64,000 nucleotides of DNA from Oscillospiraceae bacterium (GTDB lineage Bacteria; Bacillota; Clostridia; UBA1381; UBA9506), in NCBI GenBank assembly GCA_015069045.1, contig SVJJ01000001.1, forward strand, positions 62,001-126,000. Reading direction: 5' to 3'. The number at the start of each line of letters is the position of its first letter. Within the stretch, counting starts at the first letter, position 1. Position numbers and translations under genes: made by a program. The notes under the pieces were generated by a model. It searched no databases, was not told the origin of the DNA, and saw nothing but the letters and a program-made list of their open reading frames with translations. This document shows positions 43,229 to 51,466 of this stretch, one piece after another.

Positions 43229-44458
43229 ATGAGCTTATTTGGTGGCGTTGTTTCTGTTACAGGCGTTGCATTTTTTATGTTTTCCGTTCTTGCAGTAGCA
43301 TTTTTAGGCTATGCATTGGGACGTATTACCATTAAAGGCGTTTCATTAGGTACCGCTGGGGTATTTATTGTTGCCTTGTTATTCGGTTGTTTCTTCTATA
43401 ATCCTTTAGAAGCACAGCTTTCCGGATATGCCGATAAGGCACTGAAAATTGTTGAGAACTTGGGACTGATTTTATTTGTTACCTCTGTTGGGTTTATTGC
43501 AGGACCAAAGTTTTTCAGTAATATGAAGAAAAACTTTAAATCCTATGTGTTGTTAGGGCTAATTATTATTATTTCAGGCGGGCTTGCAGCCGTTGGTTGT
43601 ATTTATCTAGGCAGAGCCTTGGGAGAAACAGATTACGAAGGATTTACGGCTATGATTGTTGGCCTTCTTTCCGGTGCTCTAACATCTACGCCGGCCTTTT
43701 CGGCAGCCAAAGATACAGTAGCTTCTCAGTATGAAAGTTTGGTTTCGGTTGGTCATGGTATTGCTTATATCTTCGGTGTTATTGGCGTTGTACTCTTTGT
43801 TCAGCTTGTTCCCAAATTTATGAAAGCGAACATGGAAGAGGAGCGTGCCAAACTAATTCAGGTTTCAGATGGAACAGCTAAAAAGACTTACACAGGCAAG
43901 CTGATTGACCTTGATGGTTTTGGCTTTGGTGTTTTTTCCGTGGCAGCGGTTGTTGGTATTTTTGTTGGTATGATTAAAGTTCCCTTAACAACAAATGGCC
44001 TTTCTGGTACCACCTTTTCTTTAACAACAACAGGTGGTTGTCTGCTCATGGCCTTGTTGTTTGGCCACTTTGGTAGAATTGGTAAAATCAGCATTATGCC
44101 ACAGGAATCAACCCTTAAGGTTCTTCGTGAGCTTGGACTTATGCTGTTTTTAGTGTGTGCCGGTATTCCCGGTGGTGCTGATTTTGTGGAGTTCTTTGAC
44201 CCTATGTATTTTGTGTATGGTGTCATTATGACAATTTTGCCTATGATCATAGGATTTGTTTTTGCCAAGTATGTTTTAAAGCTGAGTTTACTTAATAACC
44301 TTGGTTCCATTACGGGCGGTATGACCAGCACACCTGCTTTGGGCACGATCATTAATATATCGGGCACAGAGGATGTTGCGTCAGCTTATGCAGCAACCTA
44401 TCCTATTGCTCTAATCAGTGTTGTTTTAATTTCACAGTTGCTTATTATTTTGTTTTAG
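43229..44458 (+). CDS. AspT/YidE/YbjL-family dicarboxylate antiporter (SucE-like)
   Basis: Duplicated polytopic protein; GLLSGALTSTPAFSAAKD and GSITGGMTSTPALGTI repeats. Confidence 0.82.
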   Translation: MSLFGGVVSVTGVAFFMFSVLAVAFLGYALGRITIKGVSLGTAGVFIVALLFGCFFYNPLEAQLSGYADKALKIVENLGLILFVTSVGFIAGPKFFSNMKKNFKSYVLLGLIIIISGGLAAVGCIYLGRALGETDYEGFTAMIVGLLSGALTSTPAFSAAKDTVASQYESLVSVGHGIAYIFGVIGVVLFVQLVPKFMKANMEEERAKLIQVSDGTAKKTYTGKLIDLDGFGFGVFSVAAVVGIFVGMIKVPLTTNGLSGTTFSLTTTGGCLLMALLFGHFGRIGKISIMPQESTLKVLRELGLMLFLVCAGIPGGADFVEFFDPMYFVYGVIMTILPMIIGFVFAKYVLKLSLLNNLGSITGGMTSTPALGTIINISGTEDVASAYAATYPIALISVVLISQLLIILF

Positions 44459-44491
44459 TGTGTGATATTTTAATGCAGTAAAGCTGATGAT

Positions 44492-44532
44492 AAAAATCAT
44501 GGTGTTGTTTTAGGCAGCATCATGATTTTTTT
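44492..44532 (+). terminator. Rho-independent terminator ending the fumarate module
   Basis: AAAAATCATGGTGTTG-loop-CAGCATCATGATTTTTTT. Confidence 0.8.
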
Positions 44533-44586
44533 ATTGTATAAAACAGATAGCTAAGAGTGCTTTTTTACGAAGATAGAGCGAAATTA

Positions 44587-44615
44587 TTGACATGTGCGTT
44601 AAACCATATTATAAT
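44587..44615 (+). promoter_or_regulatory. Consensus sigma70 promoter for the FTR-like/trxA pair
   Basis: Perfect TTGACA-N17-TATAAT. Confidence 0.8.
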
Positions 44616-44702
44616 AGAAATAACATGTATTGTAATCGTATGAAGGGGAAATCTATACCTGAGGCGTGAAGAGGAAAACAAGAACAATTAAGGAGTTGAA
44701 CA

Positions 44703-44900
44703 ATGAGTATTGCGCTAAATACGGACAAAGAGATTGTAAAGGTGGTAAAAGAAGGCCTAAAAAAGACAGGAGGGTATTGTCCCTGTGTAAGAGAACAATC
44801 AGAAGATACGAAATGCATGTGTAAAGAGTTTAGAGAGCAGATTAAAGATCCTGAATTTGAGGGATATTGTCATTGTATGTTATATTATAAAAGTCGGTAG
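44703..44900 (+). CDS. Ferredoxin-thioredoxin reductase catalytic-subunit-like protein
   Basis: Three CxC motifs: CPC-x9-CMC-x15-CHC; 65 aa; next to trxA. Confidence 0.82.
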   Translation: MSIALNTDKEIVKVVKEGLKKTGGYCPCVREQSEDTKCMCKEFREQIKDPEFEGYCHCMLYYKSR

Positions 44901-44937
44901 AAAGCCAAATTAGACTAAAGAGTAAAGGAGCTAAAAA

Positions 44938-45249
44938 ATGAGTGAAATTAAAATTACAAAGGAAAATTTTGAACAAGAGGTATTAAATTCGGACAAGCCT
45001 GTGCTGATAGATTTTTGGGCAACCTGGTGTGGCCCCTGCAAAATGATTGCGCCGGTTATTGAAGAAATTGCAAATGAAGCAAAGGGTGCATTTAAAGTTG
45101 GTAAGGTTAATGTAGATGAAGAGCCTGAACTTGCATCGGATTTTCAGGTGGTATCCATCCCCATGCTTGTGGTTATTAAAAATAAAAAGGTTGTAAATAC
45201 TGCCGTTGGATTCAGACCAAAAGAACAGATTTTAGAACTTCTCAAATAG
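44938..45249 (+). CDS. trxA: Thioredoxin
   Basis: VLIDFWATWCGPCKMIAPV, VDEEPELASDFQVVSIPMLVV. Confidence 0.96.
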   Translation: MSEIKITKENFEQEVLNSDKPVLIDFWATWCGPCKMIAPVIEEIANEAKGAFKVGKVNVDEEPELASDFQVVSIPMLVVIKNKKVVNTAVGFRPKEQILELLK

Positions 45250-45351
45250 GGAACCTGCCGGCAGGTGAACGCGTCTATATTTATTAAAAAGGACGAGGAA
45301 AACCGTTTTCAATAAACGGTAAATATTAATTCTGCGAAAGGGAGCGAGAGT

Positions 45352-47052
45352 ATGAAAAGAATTATCAGTATCATTTTGGGTTTAACAGTGGTTTGCACGA
45401 ACTGTATCAGTTCCCTTGCAAAGACAAATGAAAATAACGATGCATTTACCGTTCTCCACATTCCATATACTACAGAGGGAGAAGATAACTGGAAAAATGT
45501 TGTAAAAGCTCGCTATGTGGACACAAAAAAGCCTATTACACTATCTTGTACCTATTCAGACAGGCTGTATGCAACTGTTCCCAGAGACTCCGCTCATAGA
45601 GAAATTGAGGCCTTTGAAACAACGGAAATGCAGTTTGCTGACTATGATGCATCTCATTATGAATTTCACCCCATGATGGAGCTTTCAAGAACAGGTGTCG
45701 TTAAGGGAAACGAAAAAGGGGAGGCACTTCCTTTTACCAATATTACAAGAGCAGAAGCTACTGCCATGCTTTTGCGGTTTTTAGGTCTAGAGCCATTGGC
45801 CATGCAAGGTACGATCAGAATTTTTGAAGATGTTACAAGTGACAAATGGTTTTACAGGGAGGTTCTTTCTGCTTACAGTTACGGTTTAGTCAAAGGTGAT
45901 TCCGAAAGGACCTTTTCGCCTAATAGAAATATAACAAGGGAAGAATTTGTCGTGATGGCAGCTCGGGCTGTTACGTATGCAAACCTTGGGTGCCCCGGAA
46001 ATGATAATCTTAATGCTGTTGATTGTGATACAATCTCTGAATGGGCAAAAGATGCCTACGCGCAGCTTGGTAACTACGTAGCATCGGATGTGGATGAAAC
46101 AGATGTAGAAAACCCCAAAAGAGTTTTGAATCCGCAAGTAAGTGCTACCAGATATTTTGTTGCTGATTTATTATACAACATAGCACTCCGTTGCCAAATC
46201 TATCCTTCTCAACTTGCAGAACAATATGGATTGGATGCAGGTATGCCGGTCATAGATGGTTCTACATCAACCTATCCCTTTACAGAAGCGGTATACGGGA
46301 ATCTTTTCTCAAATGGGATGCTTCATCCGTCTACGCCTGCAGAACATTCAAAAAGTCATGCATCCTACCAAAGGCTTATTAATGGCGAAATTGACATGAT
46401 CTTTGCATCGGTTTACCCCGCAAGCGATATTTTGAAAATGGCAGAAGAAAAAGGTGTGGAGCTGGAGCTTATTCCCATTGCCTACGACGCTATGATTTTC
46501 TTTACCAATCAGGATAACACAATAGAGGGCCTGACAGCAGAGCAAATCAGCAACATCTATGTAAGCAATGCATATGCCAACTGGAACGAAGTAGGCGGTC
46601 CTGATGCACTCATGTATCCATATTGCAGAAATCATGATAGCGGTAGCCATGCCCAAATGGAAAAGCACTTTTTAAATGGCAATGAAATTCATCCTGAGGT
46701 GCAAAAAGAAACCTCTATGACGATGTCCAACATTCTTACTGATGTTGTGGCTGCCAAAACTGATGAGCCTTTAGGCTACGGGCTGGGTTATAGTATTTAC
46801 TATTATTATCATAATATGGACCCGTTTTATAATACAACGACAAATTTGAAACTTCTTGCCATTGATGGCGTGTATCCCAATGACGACACCATTGCCGATG
46901 GCACATATCCCCTTTCCAACAATACTTACATTGTTATAAGAAAAGATACACCCATGGATAGTCCGGCGCGTAAGCTGGCAGAATTTATGTTGACAGAGGC
47001 AGGTCAGGCCTGTGTAGAGCAAGCCGGATTTGGTAAACTGCAAGTAGAGTAG
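45352..47052 (+). CDS. SLH-domain protein fused to PstS-like substrate-binding domain
   Basis: Signal peptide; SLH ITRAEATAMLLRFLGL, FEDVTSDKWFYREVLSAYSYGLVKGDSERTFSPNRNITREEFVVM; then DGSTSTYPFTEAVYGNLF and a phosphate-binding-like domain. Confidence 0.85.
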   Translation: MKRIISIILGLTVVCTNCISSLAKTNENNDAFTVLHIPYTTEGEDNWKNVVKARYVDTKKPITLSCTYSDRLYATVPRDSAHREIEAFETTEMQFADYDASHYEFHPMMELSRTGVVKGNEKGEALPFTNITRAEATAMLLRFLGLEPLAMQGTIRIFEDVTSDKWFYREVLSAYSYGLVKGDSERTFSPNRNITREEFVVMAARAVTYANLGCPGNDNLNAVDCDTISEWAKDAYAQLGNYVASDVDETDVENPKRVLNPQVSATRYFVADLLYNIALRCQIYPSQLAEQYGLDAGMPVIDGSTSTYPFTEAVYGNLFSNGMLHPSTPAEHSKSHASYQRLINGEIDMIFASVYPASDILKMAEEKGVELELIPIAYDAMIFFTNQDNTIEGLTAEQISNIYVSNAYANWNEVGGPDALMYPYCRNHDSGSHAQMEKHFLNGNEIHPEVQKETSMTMSNILTDVVAAKTDEPLGYGLGYSIYYYYHNMDPFYNTTTNLKLLAIDGVYPNDDTIADGTYPLSNNTYIVIRKDTPMDSPARKLAEFMLTEAGQACVEQAGFGKLQVE

Positions 47053-47150
47053 AGGTCATGGGCGCACAATTCAAACGGTTTATTGACATGGGGACTACCC
47101 CTGACGTATTTTCTTTTATCGCATGAAAGCATATTATTGGAGGGACACAT

Positions 47151-48011
47151 ATGGCAAACGTTGTCATTCAAAATGAAGAACTTTCTGTTAGAATTAATAC
47201 TTTAGGTGCGGAGATTACCTCTATACAGGACCGGAACGGAACGGAATATATTTGGGACGGAAATCCTGATATATGGGAGGGTCATGCACCTATTTTATTC
47301 CCAATCGTGAGCGGTTTAGAGGACGGAAAGTACAGATTTTGCGGCCAGGAATATTATTTAGAGAAGCATGGATTCGCCATGAACAGTGAATTTGAAGTGG
47401 AAGAGCAGTCTTTGGATGGTGTGACCTTTTTGCTCACCTCAAGCGAGCAAACACGAGTTGTTTATCCCTTTGACTTTGAATTTCGCGTCAGATATACACT
47501 TTGCGGCAGAAATTTATCAGTAGATTTTATCACCGCCAACAAAACACAGGGGAACATGTACTATTCTGCCGGTGCTCACGAAGCATATTGCATAGAGGGT
47601 GATATTACCAACTATAGCATAGTGCTCGAAAAAGATGAAATTCTTCCCCGGTATGAGGTATTACCATCGGGCATCATTAACCCGACACCTGTTCCCTGCT
47701 TTAATTCCACTCGGGATTTAAAGCTTAGTGAGGAATATTTTACCATTGATGCTATTATATTTTTTGATATGCAATCCCGGAGTCTATCACTTAGGGATGA
47801 TAGAACTGGTAAAGCCATACATATTGATTTCCCCGGCTTTGACACATTGTTGATTTGGAGAAAACCGGGGGCTGCCTATGTATGCATTGAACCCTGGGCA
47901 GGAGCGCCGGATTTGCCCTGGCATCCGGCAGAGGATTTTTCTAGCAAATACAGAATTCGCACCCTTAAAGAGGGCGAAAGCGAAATTTTAACCCATAGGC
48001 TTAGATTTTAA
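47151..48011 (+). CDS. Aldose 1-epimerase family protein
   Basis: GAEITSIQDRNGTEYIWDG, PILFPIVSGLEDGKYRFCGQEY, CIEPWAGAPD. Confidence 0.88.
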   Translation: MANVVIQNEELSVRINTLGAEITSIQDRNGTEYIWDGNPDIWEGHAPILFPIVSGLEDGKYRFCGQEYYLEKHGFAMNSEFEVEEQSLDGVTFLLTSSEQTRVVYPFDFEFRVRYTLCGRNLSVDFITANKTQGNMYYSAGAHEAYCIEGDITNYSIVLEKDEILPRYEVLPSGIINPTPVPCFNSTRDLKLSEEYFTIDAIIFFDMQSRSLSLRDDRTGKAIHIDFPGFDTLLIWRKPGAAYVCIEPWAGAPDLPWHPAEDFSSKYRIRTLKEGESEILTHRLRF

Positions 48012-48079
48012 TGCGCGTGAAATGATTTGTGCCGCTATCTTTATGCCTTGTAGATTCTATATATTGTAAGGAGATAACC

Positions 48080-48508
48080 ATGAATTTAGAAGACCTACGA
48101 AAAACTTACGAAAAAGACCGATTTGCTACCCATGCAGGGTGTCAAATTATTGAAGCAGATAAGGATAAGGTCATTTGCGAAATGCCTCTGTGTGACGATT
48201 TGCGAAATGCCCATGGTGGTATTATGGGTGGCGCAATCTTTACACTTGCGGATTTTGCTTTTGCCGTAGCATCCAATTTGGAGGGAGTTCCGTCCGTTGT
48301 AATTGAATGTAACATTAGATACTATGCTGCAACAAAAGGGGAAAAACTGATCGCAATCTGCACAACCGATAGGGAAGGGCATACGCTTGGTCATTACACG
48401 GTTGAAATTAAAGATGATTTAGACAAAAAAATTGCAGGATATACGGCAATAGCCTACCATCATAGAACCCCTGTTTTACCAAAGAAGGTAGCGGAATCTT
48501 CATGTTAA
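48080..48508 (+). CDS. PaaI/HotDog-fold thioesterase
   Basis: LRNAHGGIMGGAIFTLADFAFAVASN; AAGGAGA RBS. Confidence 0.88.
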   Translation: MNLEDLRKTYEKDRFATHAGCQIIEADKDKVICEMPLCDDLRNAHGGIMGGAIFTLADFAFAVASNLEGVPSVVIECNIRYYAATKGEKLIAICTTDREGHTLGHYTVEIKDDLDKKIAGYTAIAYHHRTPVLPKKVAESSC

Positions 48509-48538
48509 AAATTTTAATTAATTGTTAATATATTGTGG

Positions 48539-48567
48539 TTGCAATGGGGCAGGAAATATGGTATACT
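48539..48567 (+). promoter_or_regulatory. Promoter for the GH38 gene
   Basis: TTGCAA-N17-TATACT with TGG before -10. Confidence 0.6.
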
Positions 48568-48644
48568 ATCAGTGCGTTGAAACAAGTTAAAAAGGTAAGA
48601 AAAACTATAAAAAATTACAAGACCATGCTTAGGGAGGTATAACT

Positions 48645-51290
48645 GTGAAAAAGGTGTACATTAGTGTTAATTCTCATTTTGACCTGATGTGGAGAAGACC
48701 ATTTAACCAGAACTTTGTTGTTAACGGAGAAAATTATGTATCCTATGCTGACATAGAAGCCTATTACATAATTGATAACATTAATCATGCAAAGAAATAT
48801 GATTTTTACAAGTTCCAGATTGAGAGTGTTGCCGTCCTCAGAAACTTTTTAGACCACTATCCTCAGTATATGGAGGATTTGAAAGCGTTATTTGCCGCGG
48901 GCAGAGTCGATGTGCCTTGGTGTGGTGATAATATTGTTGATGGTAACATGACCCATGGAGAAAGTATTGTAAGAAACTATCTCTACGGCAAGAAATATCT
49001 GGAGGAAACCTTTGGTTATACCCCCAAACATTGTGATCGTGCCGATGCTTTTGGTAATTCAGCACAGTTTCCGCAAATCGTTAAAAAGTTTGGCATGGAT
49101 ATGGTATATAACATTACCTATAGCCCCTGCGAAGGTAATTATTGGAGAGGGCTTGACGGCACAATTGTGGCCTGCGGACATGCACCCAAAAGTGTGGCCA
49201 CTATAGGCGCCTATCACAAATATGCGCCCTGCCCGGTTTGTAAGGGATTTAAAGACGAAAACTGCGAACATTGCCACGGACGCGGCATAGATACAGACAG
49301 TATTGAGCCTTATCGTACCCATGTTAATAATGATAACATTAAGTATGAGCAAGAACCTCAAATGATTCGGGTTTGGGGCGAAGAGGCCCTTCCTACCGAA
49401 GAAAGTATCAATTGGTATTTAGAAAACAAGGATCAATATGATGTTGAATATAAAACCGAAGTTAATTGTGTTGACGAAGCTTCTCAGGATGTGTTGGCGG
49501 GACTTGTAAATCCGCCGGAAAACGAAATACATCCTTCTGCAGAAGCAAATCCAAACAATACAGGTTGTTATGTTACAAGAATTAGGGTTAAGCAAAAACT
49601 AAGAAAATGCGAACATGACATGTTTACCTTAGAAGCACTCTTAGCCTCTGTAGATAAATCCTTTTATGAAAAATATGAAAAAGAGTTGCTTGATATTTGG
49701 TCAATGCTTCATTTCGTCATGTTCCACGATGCCCTTCCTGGCACACATGTTGACGCTGCATACACAGAGCTTATGGAAGTATTCTCCGATATTGAAACAA
49801 AAATTACAGAGATTTCTAATCATGTTAAAGAAGCAATTAACACCAAAGAGGGTCATGTTATTTCCGTGTACAACCCCCTTTCTTACATGATTACAAAGCC
49901 TGTTAGAATTGAGATAGATACAGATCAGGATATTGTTTTGAAACAAAACGAGAAGGTTATTCCGTACTTATCCTACGAAAAAATGGATGGCAAGGTCAGG
50001 GTAGAATTTATTGCAAGAGATATTCCTGCTTTTTCAAGCGCAGTATATGAAATTTGCGAAGAAAAACCGGTACTGGCTGAAATTGTATCCGAAGAAATCA
50101 CTACCGTTATCGAGGCAGTCAGTGAAAAGATTGAGGAAAGAGGTAATGATGCCGGCGTTTCTGGTGACTTAGAAAAGGTTTATGCAGAAATATCCAATGA
50201 ATACTATCAGATAAAAGCCGATAGAACCGGGGTTGTTTCTATCTTTGATAAAAAACTCAACAAACCCATTTCTACACCGGGCGAATTTCGTCCTTTTGAA
50301 ATTATTATGGAACATGATGAGGGTTCTCCCTGGGCAACCTTAAGTGATGACATGAGAAGGATTCCCTGTTCACGGTGGACGAGTCTTGATAAAATTGAAA
50401 AGTGTTCTGAATTTGAGCGGTTAACATTTAAGGTCAGACCCGGTGATGTTGCCACATACAGTGTAGTTGGTATGTACGGGAAATATACAATTACATTGTA
50501 TAAAACATTACCCTCTGTAAGTTTATCCCTCGATATGTATTGGGATACCTATAACCAAAGAATCAGAGTGGCTGTACCTTCTGATATCATAGGCAAATCA
50601 ATTTACGAAATTCCTTTTGGTATGATTGAGAGAGAAGCCTATGAAGCTAAAGTTACCTGGCCGGGTGATACTTCCAACTGGTCCGGCGCAGCAGGGGATT
50701 GGCCGGCCATTAACTGGGCTGGTATTTCCAATGAAAATGAAAGTATTGCATTGATTAACAATGGAACACCGTCCTATCAAATTAGTAAGGATAACACAGG
50801 GAAGATGACGATTTTTGTTACGCCTCTCCGTTCTCCTGCTATTCCAACCTATTTACATGACCCACAAACCTATTCTATGCTTGAGTTTGACGGTATGAGA
50901 GATGCGGGCAATCACCATTTTGAATATTTACTCACAAGCTACAATAGCGGCTTTGATACATGTGATGTGGTAAAAGATGGCATTACATTTAACAGAGAAT
51001 TATACGCAACCTTAGGAAACATCAAAACCAATACATTGCCTGCATTTGTGTCTGATTCACTTATACTCACAAATGTCAAGGTGTCAGAGGATAAAACCGG
51101 TATTATTTATCGTGTTGTGGATATGCAGGGTAAAGGTGGCGAAGGCACCATTCAATTAACACAGGCAAAGGCTGCGGTTTATGAGTGTGACTTAAATGAG
51201 ACGGCCATAGCGGAGATTACTGTTTGCGACAACAAGGCAAACATTAAGGCTAAGCCATTTGAAATTAAAACATATAAAATCATTTTATAA
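48645..51290 (+). CDS. Glycoside hydrolase family 38-like (alpha-mannosidase-type) protein
   Basis: N-terminal HFDLMW, CDRADAFGNSAQFPQI, VMFHDALPGTHVD; large C-terminal beta domain. Confidence 0.85.
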   Translation: MKKVYISVNSHFDLMWRRPFNQNFVVNGENYVSYADIEAYYIIDNINHAKKYDFYKFQIESVAVLRNFLDHYPQYMEDLKALFAAGRVDVPWCGDNIVDGNMTHGESIVRNYLYGKKYLEETFGYTPKHCDRADAFGNSAQFPQIVKKFGMDMVYNITYSPCEGNYWRGLDGTIVACGHAPKSVATIGAYHKYAPCPVCKGFKDENCEHCHGRGIDTDSIEPYRTHVNNDNIKYEQEPQMIRVWGEEALPTEESINWYLENKDQYDVEYKTEVNCVDEASQDVLAGLVNPPENEIHPSAEANPNNTGCYVTRIRVKQKLRKCEHDMFTLEALLASVDKSFYEKYEKELLDIWSMLHFVMFHDALPGTHVDAAYTELMEVFSDIETKITEISNHVKEAINTKEGHVISVYNPLSYMITKPVRIEIDTDQDIVLKQNEKVIPYLSYEKMDGKVRVEFIARDIPAFSSAVYEICEEKPVLAEIVSEEITTVIEAVSEKIEERGNDAGVSGDLEKVYAEISNEYYQIKADRTGVVSIFDKKLNKPISTPGEFRPFEIIMEHDEGSPWATLSDDMRRIPCSRWTSLDKIEKCSEFERLTFKVRPGDVATYSVVGMYGKYTITLYKTLPSVSLSLDMYWDTYNQRIRVAVPSDIIGKSIYEIPFGMIEREAYEAKVTWPGDTSNWSGAAGDWPAINWAGISNENESIALINNGTPSYQISKDNTGKMTIFVTPLRSPAIPTYLHDPQTYSMLEFDGMRDAGNHHFEYLLTSYNSGFDTCDVVKDGITFNRELYATLGNIKTNTLPAFVSDSLILTNVKVSEDKTGIIYRVVDMQGKGGEGTIQLTQAKAAVYECDLNETAIAEITVCDNKANIKAKPFEIKTYKIIL

Positions 51291-51301
51291 ATAACATCAT
51301 C

Positions 51302-51331
51302 AAAAATTCTCACAATTGTGAGAATTTTTGT
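51302..51331. terminator. Perfect-palindrome terminator after GH38
   Basis: AAAAATTCTCACAATTGTGAGAATTTTTG. Confidence 0.8.
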
Positions 51332-51466
51332 TATGTAAAAAATATTGTAACCATAGAAGAGTGAGGGTTTATAAAAAGCTGAATCTGGAAAAACTATATA
51401 ACAATTGCTATCAGAATGATAAACGCAATGGAAAGTATATAAATAAGGACAGAAAGGATAAACAGC

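Noticed and set aside
43888-44367. 159-aa minus-strand ORF opposite the AspT-family transporter
   Set aside because: Antisense shadow ORF without RBS or family signature.
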